From the NCBI RefSeq assembly GCF_900114115.1, contig NZ_FORX01000021.1, forward strand, positions 23,253-87,252: DNA of 64,000 bases, in the 5' to 3' direction. This document shows positions 34,191 to 42,592 of the stretch, piece after piece. Below the pieces are notes generated by a model. It saw nothing but the letters and a program-made list of their open reading frames with translations, had not been told where the DNA came from and did not search any database. This stretch comes from Desulfomicrobium apsheronum. GTDB lineage: Bacteria > Desulfobacterota > Desulfovibrionia > Desulfovibrionales > Desulfomicrobiaceae. The stretch's first letter is position 1; each line of letters begins with the position of its first letter. A program made the position numbers and the translations under genes.

Positions 34191-35927
34191 ATGGAATGGA
34201 TCGAATCCGAAGGAACATTCTCCAGCTGGGATGGCGCTAAGTTGTTCTATCGCAGCTGGCGTTCGTCAGAGACGACTGACAGGGCGCTGATCTTCCTGCA
34301 TCGCGGCCATGAGCACTCCGGGCGTCTGGCCCGTGCGGTGCAGGAACTGGGGCTGGGCGATTTCAGCGCCTTTTGCTGGGACTTACGGGGGCATGGCCGA
34401 TCACCGGGAGACCGGGGACACGCAGAGAACTACTACGATTTGGTCAGAGACTTGGATGCGTTTGTCCGTTTCGTTTGTGTCGAACATGGCATTTCGGCCG
34501 AAAATATCGTCATCGCGGCCAACAGCGTGGGCGCGGTCACGGCCTGTGCCTGGGTGCACGACTTCGCGCCGCGAATTCGGGCCCTGGTCCTGCTCGCCCC
34601 AGCTTTCCGCATCAGGCTATATGTCCCCATGGCCATGCCGCTGCTGCGCATGCTTCTCAAATTTAAGGAGAAGGCCTTTGTCAGCAGCTACGTGAGCGCG
34701 GCCATGCTGACTCACGACTCCGAGCAGCGGCGTCTCTATCGAACAGACCCTCTGATCACGCGTCGCATCTCCGTCAATGTCCTTGTGGAGATGCACGACA
34801 CGGCCGGTCGGATCATGGACGATGCCGCCGCCATCACCACGCCGACGCTGATTCTCGCGGCGGGGTCGGACTGCGTCGTCGAAGCCGAGGCCCAGAGAAA
34901 ATTCTACAGAAATCTCGGGGCGACCCGGAAGGAAATGCACGAGTATCCCGGCTTCCATCATGCCCTGCTTCACGAGGCGGGCCGGGATTGCATCATGGAG
35001 GATATCCGCGAGTTCGTCATCCGGTCCTTCACGGAGGATGTGGACCGCTCGCTTCTGCTGAACGCACACAAGGGTGGCGCCATGCGCGTGGAGTATGACC
35101 TGCTCCGGCAGTCCACGTCAGCTCTAAGGACAGCGTTCTTTTCTATGCAAAAATATGCGTTGCGGGCGCTGGGCAGGCTGAGCCGCGGAATCGCGATCGG
35201 TCTGGAGACCGGTTTCGATTCGGGGAGAAGTCTTGATTACGTGTATGAAGACAGCGCCCGTGGCCTCGGCCGCATAGGCCGGGCCATCGACCGCGCCTAC
35301 CTCGACGCCATCGGCTGGAAAGGCATCCGCATGCGCCGCCGCCATCTGGAAAAACAGCTTCACGTAGTGATGGACAATCTTGAAGCCGCTGCGTCCCAGG
35401 TCACGCTTTTGGATGTTGCAACAGGCTGCGGCCGCTATGTCCTGAGCGTCCTCAAGGCGCGGAAGGGCGAAGTCGATGCGACTTTGCGGGATTGGGACGA
35501 CGGAAATTTGGAGCAGGGCCGGGCGCTGGCTTCAAGCCTCGGTCTCGGTCGCACGCATTTTGAACGGGCCGACGCCTTTGATCCAGAGTCGATCCGGGCG
35601 GTCAGTCCGCGTCCCAATGTTGTCATCGTGTCCGGCCTTTACGAATTGTTTCCTGACAATGACCTGGTTCTCGCTTCCCTTACGGCCATCGGCGAGGTGA
35701 CCGAGCCGGGCGGGTACCTCATCTATACGGGGCAGCCCTGGCATCCACAGCTCGAGGTCATCGCCAGGGTCCTGCCCAATCGTGACGGCGCGTCATGGAT
35801 CATGCGCCGCCGTTCCCAGGCGGAACTGGACGAGATGGTCAGGTCGGCCGGATTCGAGAAAATCGGTATGGAGATCGACCCATGGGGAATATTCACCGTC
35901 TCGACGGCGCGTCGCGCCAGGGACTGA
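34191..35927 (+). CDS. ynbC: alpha/beta hydrolase - methyltransferase fusion, YnbC-like
   Basis: A 578-residue two-domain protein. Residues 1-290 are a serine hydrolase of the monoacylglycerol-lipase/S33 type, with nucleophile S112 in AANSVGAV (the usual first Gly of GxSxG is Ala), acid in SDCVVEAEAQ and His in GFHHALLHE. Residues 390-578 are a class I methyltransferase, with SAM loop LDVATGCGRY near residue 408. Length and architecture match E. coli YnbC. It may deacylate a lipid and then methylate the product or head group; that order is inference. The following gene overlaps its 3' end by 46 bases. Confidence 0.85.
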   Translation: MEWIESEGTFSSWDGAKLFYRSWRSSETTDRALIFLHRGHEHSGRLARAVQELGLGDFSAFCWDLRGHGRSPGDRGHAENYYDLVRDLDAFVRFVCVEHGISAENIVIAANSVGAVTACAWVHDFAPRIRALVLLAPAFRIRLYVPMAMPLLRMLLKFKEKAFVSSYVSAAMLTHDSEQRRLYRTDPLITRRISVNVLVEMHDTAGRIMDDAAAITTPTLILAAGSDCVVEAEAQRKFYRNLGATRKEMHEYPGFHHALLHEAGRDCIMEDIREFVIRSFTEDVDRSLLLNAHKGGAMRVEYDLLRQSTSALRTAFFSMQKYALRALGRLSRGIAIGLETGFDSGRSLDYVYEDSARGLGRIGRAIDRAYLDAIGWKGIRMRRRHLEKQLHVVMDNLEAAASQVTLLDVATGCGRYVLSVLKARKGEVDATLRDWDDGNLEQGRALASSLGLGRTHFERADAFDPESIRAVSPRPNVVIVSGLYELFPDNDLVLASLTAIGEVTEPGGYLIYTGQPWHPQLEVIARVLPNRDGASWIMRRRSQAELDEMVRSAGFEKIGMEIDPWGIFTVSTARRARD

Positions 35928-37192
35928 CAGAGGCGGCCCTCGTCGCCGCATTCACGTCTGTGCTGTTCATCACGGTGTACGGAGGCTGTTCATGGCTGAC
36001 TTCGCTGCGCGGCGATGTCGGGTCCGTGGTCTTGGCGTGGGAGCGGATGATTCCTTTCGTGCCCCTCATGATCATTCCGTACATGTCCATAGACCTGTTT
36101 TTCGTCATGGCGCCCTTTGTCTGCAAGAGATCTGACGAACGCCGGATGTTCGCCAGGCGCATCAGTTTCGCCATTCTGATCGCGGGTCTGTTTTTTTTGT
36201 GCTTCCCGCTGCGGTTCGCCTTCGAACGCCCGGTACCTGACGGATGGCTTGGAACGATCTTCAGCTTTTTGCACGCGTTCGACCGTCCGTACAACATGTT
36301 TCCTTCGCTGCATATCGCGTTGCAAGGCATTCTCGCCGAAGTGTACGCAGCCGCCACCACAAGGTTGCTGCGATTGGCCCTGCTCGCATGGTTCGGTCTG
36401 GTCGGATTTTCGACCGTTCTCACCTGGCAGCATCATGTCGTCGATGTCATCGGCGGCTTCGTTCTGGCCGTATTCTGCTGTTACCTTTTTTCGCGTGGTC
36501 CGAGGGAACATGGAACCGCGAATTATCGTGTAGCGCATCTCTACGGTATTGGCGCGGTCTTGTTCGGCCTGGCAGCGGCAGCAACGGGACATCTGCTTCC
36601 GGCGTGGCCAGCCGCGGCAATGCTTCTGGTCTGCAGCGCATACTGCGGGCTTTTTCCCAACGTGTATCGCAAGCACGGCGGTCGTTTGCAGCTGTGCTCC
36701 CGCATCCTGCTGGCTCCCGTCATTCTCGGCCATTTCGTGTCGCTGGTGTATTACTCCCGTCGGTCCGGTCCATGGAACGAAATACTTCCCGGTCTCTGGA
36801 TGGGCCGAAGACTGTCTGATGCGCAGGCGCGTCAGGCAATCGGCCTGGGCGTTACCGCAGTTTTGGATCTGACGTCGGAATTCTCCGAGGCTCCGTCCTT
36901 TCGGGCCGCACGCTATCTGAATGTGCCCATCCTCGACCTGACCGCCCCGACCAGCGCCCAGTTCGCCGAAGCCGTCTCGTTCATCAAAAACGAAATGGAG
37001 CGCGGAACGGTCTATGTGCACTGCAAGGTCGGATATTCGCGCAGCGCTGCGATCATCGGCGGTTATCTCATCGAAAAGGGAGACTGCGGGGATGCCCGTG
37101 ATGCGGTTGCTCTGTTGCGCGGGAAGAGGCCTGGTCTGGTGGTGCGTGACGAAGTCGTGTCTTTTCTGCAAACGTGTACGGTTCTGGACTGA
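35882..37192 (+). CDS. ynbD: PAP2 phosphatase - dual specificity phosphatase fusion, YnbD-like
   Basis: A 436-residue protein. The N-terminal half is a PAP2 membrane phosphatase with PYNMFPSLHIAL (near 137) and TWQHHVVDVIGG (near 181). More membrane segments follow, then a C-terminal soluble dual-specificity phosphatase with catalytic HCKVGYSRS near 379, the Cys(X)5Arg loop. The architecture and size match E. coli YnbD. ATG 35882 (GGAG 8 bases upstream) is chosen within the YnbC reading frame; a longer frame opens at 35795. It could dephosphorylate lipid phosphates and inositol-like or sugar phosphates in the same pathway. Confidence 0.87.
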   Translation: MGNIHRLDGASRQGLTEAALVAAFTSVLFITVYGGCSWLTSLRGDVGSVVLAWERMIPFVPLMIIPYMSIDLFFVMAPFVCKRSDERRMFARRISFAILIAGLFFLCFPLRFAFERPVPDGWLGTIFSFLHAFDRPYNMFPSLHIALQGILAEVYAAATTRLLRLALLAWFGLVGFSTVLTWQHHVVDVIGGFVLAVFCCYLFSRGPREHGTANYRVAHLYGIGAVLFGLAAAATGHLLPAWPAAAMLLVCSAYCGLFPNVYRKHGGRLQLCSRILLAPVILGHFVSLVYYSRRSGPWNEILPGLWMGRRLSDAQARQAIGLGVTAVLDLTSEFSEAPSFRAARYLNVPILDLTAPTSAQFAEAVSFIKNEMERGTVYVHCKVGYSRSAAIIGGYLIEKGDCGDARDAVALLRGKRPGLVVRDEVVSFLQTCTVLD

Positions 37193-37208
37193 TGTCCGTC
37201 AGGCGGAA

Positions 37209-37718
37209 ATGAAAGGAATCCTCGTAATCATCCTGTGTATCATCGCTGCCGGTTTCGCGATCCCGGAAAGGATCGTGGTCCCGGTGGTCGGGGCGACACC
37301 CGGCGACTGGAACCGGAAATCCTTCTGGCATGAGTCGTGGGGCCTGTCCGGGGTCCACAAGGGCATCGACATCTTCGGCCGCCTGGGGACAGTCGTGACG
37401 AGCGCCACGGCGGGTATTGTGCTTTTTGTCGGGAGCATCGACCGGGGCGGCAACGTGGCCGTGGTGCTGGGGCCGAAATGGCGTCTGCATTATTACGCCC
37501 ACCTGGACTCCCTCACGACGTCCGCGTTTCGTCTTGTCCCGCCCGGCGGCGAGTTGGGGACACTCGGCGATACCGGCAACGCACGCGGCACGCCGCTCCA
37601 TCTGCACTACTCCGTGCTACGCATTTTTCCCGTCCCGTGGGACATCGACGATTCGACGCAGGGTTGCTGGAAGGCGTTTTACCTCGACCCTGATCCGTAT
37701 CTCTGCGGCACACCATGA
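37209..37718 (+). CDS. M23/LytM-like peptidase with signal anchor
   Basis: A 169-residue protein with an N-terminal hydrophobic segment (MKGILVIILCIIAAGFAI) and a single M23-type domain. Zinc ligands are visible as HKGID (near residue 49) and LHLHYSV (near 130). M23 enzymes cut peptidoglycan cross-links. ATG 37209 is chosen over longer frames inside the previous gene. It starts 16 bases after the phosphatase. Its presence inside a lipid operon suggests a link between envelope lipid modification and cell-wall opening, but this is inference. Confidence 0.85.
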   Translation: MKGILVIILCIIAAGFAIPERIVVPVVGATPGDWNRKSFWHESWGLSGVHKGIDIFGRLGTVVTSATAGIVLFVGSIDRGGNVAVVLGPKWRLHYYAHLDSLTTSAFRLVPPGGELGTLGDTGNARGTPLHLHYSVLRIFPVPWDIDDSTQGCWKAFYLDPDPYLCGTP

Positions 37719-37793
37719 TTTTTTCACTTAACGTCCTGCAGTAGTTGAATGTCGAAGTCCATTCCGACGTAACCGAGAACGAGGATAACGGTA

Positions 37794-40700
37794 ATGAAAA
37801 GCCTGAGAAAAATGTGCGGATTCGCTCCTTACATCCTGGTGGTGCTCCTCAACGCGATCACCGATCTGGGGCACAAAATCGTTGTTCAGAACACGGTCTT
37901 CAAGACCTTTTCGGGAACTGAACAGATCGCACTGACCGCCACAGTGAACGCCCTCCTGCTATTGCCGTTCATTCTTCTTTTCACTCCGGCCGCCTGCATC
38001 GCCGACAGGTTCTCCAAGAGCCGGGTCATCAGGATCTCTGCGGCCGCTGCGATCCCTCTGGCAGTGCTGATCGTGATCTTTTACCATGCGGGGCTGTTCT
38101 GGCCCGCTTTTCTCATGACATTCTTGTTGGCCGTGCAGAGCGCCTTCTATTCTCCAGCCAAGTATGGCTATATCAAGGAAATGACAGGGCAGGAGGGCCT
38201 TGCACAGGCCAATGCCGCCGTGCAGGCGGTCACCATAGTGGCCATCCTCCTTGGCGCAGTGATTTTTTCCATGTTTTTCGAGGCGTTTTTGCCGGAAACC
38301 ATGCCGGACAGTCCGCATGAAATTCTCAAGGCCATCGCTCCGTGCGGTTATATTCTGGTGGCCGGAACCGTCCTGGAAACCATCCTCGCCTTCCGGTTGC
38401 CGGAAATCCGTCCTGGAGACCGAGAGGTCGTGATCGACAGCATGAAATACCTCCGGGGAGGGTATCTGCGGGACAACGTGAAGTTGCTCAGGGAAAAGCA
38501 GGTCATCTGGCTCTCTATCGTCGGGCTGACCATTTTCTGGTCCGTGAATCAGGTCCTTCTTGCGACCTTTGGGGCTTATCTCAAGGATGTCGCCGGGGAA
38601 ACGAACACGGTCGTGACCCAAGGCATGCTGGCTCTTGGCGGCCTGGGCATCGTCGTTGGTTCCGTAATGGCGGGCAAGGTGTCGCGCAATTTCATCGAGA
38701 CCGGCACCATCCCCCTGGGAGCCATGGGCATGACCGTGTGCCTCTTCCTGTTGCCGAACATCGAGAGTCGGGCACTGCTCAGCACGCTCCTTTTCGGTTA
38801 CGGCGTCTGCGGGGGGCTTCTGGTTGTGCCGCTCAATGCCCTGATCCAATTCTCGGCCCGGGACCGGGAAATGGGGAAAATTCTGGCCGGAAACAATTTT
38901 CTCCAGAATATCGGCATGCTGGCCTTTCTGGGGCTGACCCTTGCCATGTCGCTCGCAGGCATTGGCAGCGTGCCTCTTTTCTATATTCTCGCAGCAGTCG
39001 CCCTGGCCGGCACTATATATACGCTCGGAAAGCTGCCCCAGTCCCTGATGCGGTACCTGCTCTACATTCTGTTCTCCCAGCGTTACAGGCTGTCGGTGGT
39101 CGGACTCAACAGCCTGCCGGCAGACGGCGGGGTGCTGCTGCTGGGGAATCATGTCAGCTGGATCGACTGGGCGGTGCTGCATCTGGCCGTCCCGCGCCGT
39201 TTGCGTTTCGTCATGGAGCGCTCCATCTATGAGCGCTGGTACCTGAAGTGGTTTCTCAGGCGCCTGGGCATGATTCCCATTTCCTCGCGGGGCAGCAAAC
39301 AAGCCCTGCGGGATGTGGCGGCGGCCCTCAAGGCTGGTGACTGCGTGGTTATCTTCCCCGAAGGCGCCATCAGTCGCAACGGACAACTCGGCGAGTTCAA
39401 ACGCGGTTTCGAGATTCCGGCCCGCGAGTCGGGCTGTGTGATCGTCCCCTTCTATCTGCGCGGTCTCTGGGGCAGCCTGTTTTCCTTCGCCGGTCCGCGA
39501 CTGCGGGAGACGTCACGCATCCGCGGCATCCGTGACGTGACGGTCTGCTTCGGGCCACCGATGGCCGCAGCGAGCTCGGCTTCGGAAGTCAAGAAAATCG
39601 TTTCCAGGCTGTCCATCGCGGCCTGGAAGGAGTATTCTCAAACTTTCGATCCCCTGCACATGGCCTGGCTCAAGACAGCCAAGCGGTATCCGGGGCGGCG
39701 CGCAGTGGCCGACTCGACGGGGAGCGATATGTCCCAGCGCATGCTTCTGTCCACGTGCATTATCGCCTCCCGCATGCTGAGAAAAAGGACCGTCGGCCAG
39801 AAGAACGTGGGTGTGCTCCTGCCGGCCAGCGTCGGAGGGGTCATCGCCAACATGTCCCTGCTTATGCTCGGCAAGACAGTGGTAAACCTCAACTACACCA
39901 CGGGGCCGGACACCCTGTCGGGGATTCTCGAGCGGGCGCATATCGGGACCATCGTGACTTCCGAGGCGTTTCTCTCCAGACTCCGGGGCAGGGGGATCGA
40001 CCTGGGCGGGATTCTGCAGGACCGGGAGGTGTTTTTCATGGAAACGCTGCGCTCGGGCATCGGCAAGGGCGCTTTTATCGCTACCATGATCGCGTCTCAG
40101 GTTCTCCCCGCCTTTGCCCTGCGGCTTCTCTTTTTTCATCGGGTTTGCCTGGAGGATACTGCGGCCATTCTCTTCAGCAGCGGTTCCGAAGGATCACCCA
40201 AGGGAGTCATGCTCACTCACGAGAACATCATGGGCAACATCAAGCAGGTGGCCAGCCTGTTCAACGCCCGGGATCATGATGTCTTCCTTGGGACGCTGCC
40301 GCTCTTTCACGCTTTTGGCCTCACGGTGACCACATTCATGCCGCTGATTGAAGGCATACCCGTGGTCTGCCATCCCGACCCCACGGACGCCTACAGGATC
40401 GGATGCCTTGCCGCCGAACATCAGGCGACGTTCCTCTGCGCCACCCCTACATTTCTTGGCCTCTACGCCCGCAATCAGAAACTGCACCGTCTCATGTTCT
40501 CCTCTCTGCGTCTGGTTGTCGCCGGTGCGGAGCGGCTCAGCGACGAGACACGCCGGGCCTTCAAGGAAAAGTTCGGGTTGGAGATTCACGAAGGCTACGG
40601 CACCACGGAGACCACTCCGGTGGCCAGTGTAAATACCGTGGACGTGCTCAACACCAATGGGTTCTCGGTGCAGGTGGGCTCGAAGCCGGGGACGGTGGGC

Positions 40701-41249
40701 CTGCCATTGCCTGGAAGCGCCTTGCGCGTGGTGGACCCGGAAACCCTTGAGGATCTGCCCGCAGGGGAAGCCGGCCTGATCCTCATCGGCGGCACTCAGA
40801 TCATGAAGGGATATCTTGATGACGAGGCCCGGACAAGGGGCGCCATTATCGAACAGGACGGCATCCGTTGGTACAAGAGCGGCGACAAGGGCCGTATCGA
40901 TGAGGACGGCTTTCTTGTAATTCTGGACCGTTATTCGCGCTTCGCAAAAATCGGCGGAGAGATGGTCAGCCTGGCAGCAGTGGAGGACGCGTTGCTTCGC
41001 GCCGCCCTTGCGGGTGCCGAGTGTGTGGCCGTAGCCGTGCGCGACGCGAAAAAAGGGGAACGAATTGTGGCCCTGGTCAGTGGAATGAATGAGCCTGCGG
41101 TCCTCAGGAAAACCATGATCGAAGGCGGGACGAATCCGATCTTTGTCCCTGACAAATTTTATGCCGTTGAGGAAATCCCGAAGCTCGGGACCGGCAAGAA
41201 GGATCTTGCAGGCGCCAAAGCAATGGCGCTTGAATTTGCGACTGCGTAA
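37794..41249 (+). CDS. MFS - PlsC - AMP-ligase fusion (LplT/Aas-like)
   Basis: A 1151-residue fusion. Residues 1-410 are a 12-segment MFS transporter of the LplT lysophospholipid-flippase type. Residues 430-620 are PlsC with GNHVSWIDW (near 450) and FPEGAISRNGQLGEFKRG. Residues 640-1151 are an acyl-CoA/acyl-ACP synthetase with SSGSEGSPKG (near 795), YGTTETTP (near 934), GDKGRIDEDGFLVILDR (near 1030) and terminal GTGKKDL. It would bring lysophospholipid in, activate a fatty acid and re-acylate it, as separate LplT and Aas do in E. coli. It closes the lipid block. Confidence 0.93.
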   Translation: MKSLRKMCGFAPYILVVLLNAITDLGHKIVVQNTVFKTFSGTEQIALTATVNALLLLPFILLFTPAACIADRFSKSRVIRISAAAAIPLAVLIVIFYHAGLFWPAFLMTFLLAVQSAFYSPAKYGYIKEMTGQEGLAQANAAVQAVTIVAILLGAVIFSMFFEAFLPETMPDSPHEILKAIAPCGYILVAGTVLETILAFRLPEIRPGDREVVIDSMKYLRGGYLRDNVKLLREKQVIWLSIVGLTIFWSVNQVLLATFGAYLKDVAGETNTVVTQGMLALGGLGIVVGSVMAGKVSRNFIETGTIPLGAMGMTVCLFLLPNIESRALLSTLLFGYGVCGGLLVVPLNALIQFSARDREMGKILAGNNFLQNIGMLAFLGLTLAMSLAGIGSVPLFYILAAVALAGTIYTLGKLPQSLMRYLLYILFSQRYRLSVVGLNSLPADGGVLLLGNHVSWIDWAVLHLAVPRRLRFVMERSIYERWYLKWFLRRLGMIPISSRGSKQALRDVAAALKAGDCVVIFPEGAISRNGQLGEFKRGFEIPARESGCVIVPFYLRGLWGSLFSFAGPRLRETSRIRGIRDVTVCFGPPMAAASSASEVKKIVSRLSIAAWKEYSQTFDPLHMAWLKTAKRYPGRRAVADSTGSDMSQRMLLSTCIIASRMLRKRTVGQKNVGVLLPASVGGVIANMSLLMLGKTVVNLNYTTGPDTLSGILERAHIGTIVTSEAFLSRLRGRGIDLGGILQDREVFFMETLRSGIGKGAFIATMIASQVLPAFALRLLFFHRVCLEDTAAILFSSGSEGSPKGVMLTHENIMGNIKQVASLFNARDHDVFLGTLPLFHAFGLTVTTFMPLIEGIPVVCHPDPTDAYRIGCLAAEHQATFLCATPTFLGLYARNQKLHRLMFSSLRLVVAGAERLSDETRRAFKEKFGLEIHEGYGTTETTPVASVNTVDVLNTNGFSVQVGSKPGTVGLPLPGSALRVVDPETLEDLPAGEAGLILIGGTQIMKGYLDDEARTRGAIIEQDGIRWYKSGDKGRIDEDGFLVILDRYSRFAKIGGEMVSLAAVEDALLRAALAGAECVAVAVRDAKKGERIVALVSGMNEPAVLRKTMIEGGTNPIFVPDKFYAVEEIPKLGTGKKDLAGAKAMALEFATA

Positions 41250-41451
41250 GGGAGGGTAAAGTCGTCGTTTTTTATCCGACTCTTATTGTTAAGCAATTTT
41301 CAAGTTGTTCGATTTTGTGAAGATGTGTTGGCGGAGCGCTTAGGTCTTCTTCTGGCCTTCTTGAGGATGCGAGGTATATTTGTCCAATTATCGCATTGCT
41401 TCCATGGTTCTTCATTTCATATGAAGCGGATGAAGAGTGTCCACGGAAGCT

Positions 41452-42429
41452 TTAGAGTAGTCCTGTCAGCCAGTACAGCGTGGGCAGTACTACGATCAGG
41501 GCCAGGGTGGAGGCGAACCAGCAGGCGTTGGCCAAGTCGATGTCCAGGTCGTAGATGGATGGCGGGATGAGGGCTGTGAAGGCCACGGGCATGGAAGACA
41601 GGATGAGCACGACTTTGAGGGGCGCGCCGCCCATGATGCTTCCAAATCCTAGGGCTGCCGCGGCTCCCGTGGCCAGAATGGGCATGCACACGAACTTGAT
41701 GCCTATGATGACCGCGCACTCTCGCAAATACTTGTTCAGGCGTGTGAAGCGCATGGCAAGGCCGATGGAGAAAAGCATCATGAGCGATCCTGTCGGCACG
41801 AGGATGCTGTTGAGCAGCGGGAAGAAGGAGGGGCGCTCAAGGCCGGAAAGGTTGAGGATTCCCCCGAGCAGCATGGAGGACAGGGCCACGATGATGAACG
41901 GGTCGGTCACGACGCGCCGCAGACCCGCCATGGCCCCGCCGCCCTGCCTCCCGCCCTCGGCATAGGCCCGGGCCAGGGGGAAGCCGAAGGAGAAATAGAC
42001 GATCTCCTCGAAGAGCTTGTAGGCCGGGACCAGGGCGAAGGCCGCTTCGCCCAGAAAGGTGTGGCAGACCATGGCCCCGACGGCACCGATGTTGGTGAAC
42101 GATCCGCAGCAGTAGAAGGCCCCGGTCTGGCGCGCGCTCAGGCCCAGGGGCCTGGCCGCGGCCAAGGCCAGGAAGCCGCCGAGCAGGAACACCGAGGCCC
42201 CCACGAAGGGCATGGCCACGAGTTCCACGTCCCCCAGGGACAGGTTCCAGATGGCCCCGCAGTAGGTCAGGGGCAAAACCCATAGCAGCGCCGCCTTCTG
42301 CAGGCCCACGCGCAGTCGCGGCATGTCGACGGGCAGATGCAGTCGGCCTGCGTCCACGGCCATGCGCACGAGCCAGCCCAGGCCCAGGCCGGTGACGATG
42401 ACGGTCAGGGAGAAGAGAACTTTGTCCAT
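41452..42429 (-). CDS. AEC-family permease
   Basis: A 325-residue integral membrane protein with about ten hydrophobic segments in two halves, of the auxin-efflux-carrier family. Typical segments are GSFTNIGAVGAMVC in the middle, where bile-acid/AEC transporters have a broken helix, and GLAMRFTRLNKYLRE. Bacterial members move malonate, malate or other monocarboxylates. No clear ribosome site precedes the ATG; 15 bases upstream lies the stop of a 26-codon frame derived from an aminotransferase gene start, so translation may be coupled to that remnant. Confidence 0.85.
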   Translation of the reverse strand: MDKVLFSLTVIVTGLGLGWLVRMAVDAGRLHLPVDMPRLRVGLQKAALLWVLPLTYCGAIWNLSLGDVELVAMPFVGASVFLLGGFLALAAARPLGLSARQTGAFYCCGSFTNIGAVGAMVCHTFLGEAAFALVPAYKLFEEIVYFSFGFPLARAYAEGGRQGGGAMAGLRRVVTDPFIIVALSSMLLGGILNLSGLERPSFFPLLNSILVPTGSLMMLFSIGLAMRFTRLNKYLRECAVIIGIKFVCMPILATGAAAALGFGSIMGGAPLKVVLILSSMPVAFTALIPPSIYDLDIDLANACWFASTLALIVVLPTLYWLTGLL

Positions 42430-42443
42430 GTCGTGTGCTTGCG

Positions 42444-42524
42444 TCAGCCGCGTTTACTTCCGCGGAAGGCTACGTCAAAGGCCGTCTCGGTGCCGAGTCG
42501 TGCGATTCTGTCTGCGATGCGCAT
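42444..42524 (-). pseudogene. aminotransferase 5'-end fragment, 26 codons
   Basis: Bases 42476-42524 are identical over 49 bp to 31411-31459, the first codons of the aminotransferase (MRIADRIARLGTETAF). The frame then diverges and ends at TGA 42444-42446, 14 bases before the AEC permease ATG. About 20 bases upstream of the ATG are also similar between the two loci (CAAACT.AAGTGAG), so the copied segment includes the leader. The reason for the retained start is unknown. Confidence 0.85.
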
Positions 42525-42592
42525 GTCGTCAACTCACTTCAGTTTGATGATTTCAGCTTCCAATTCGTCCAGCGCCGAGCGGTGAAACGCCG

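Noticed and set aside
37959..39386. Minus-strand frame of 475 codons inside the MFS-PlsC-ligase gene
   Set aside because: Antisense to a well-supported fusion gene; rich in His, Gln and Arg with no recognisable domain.
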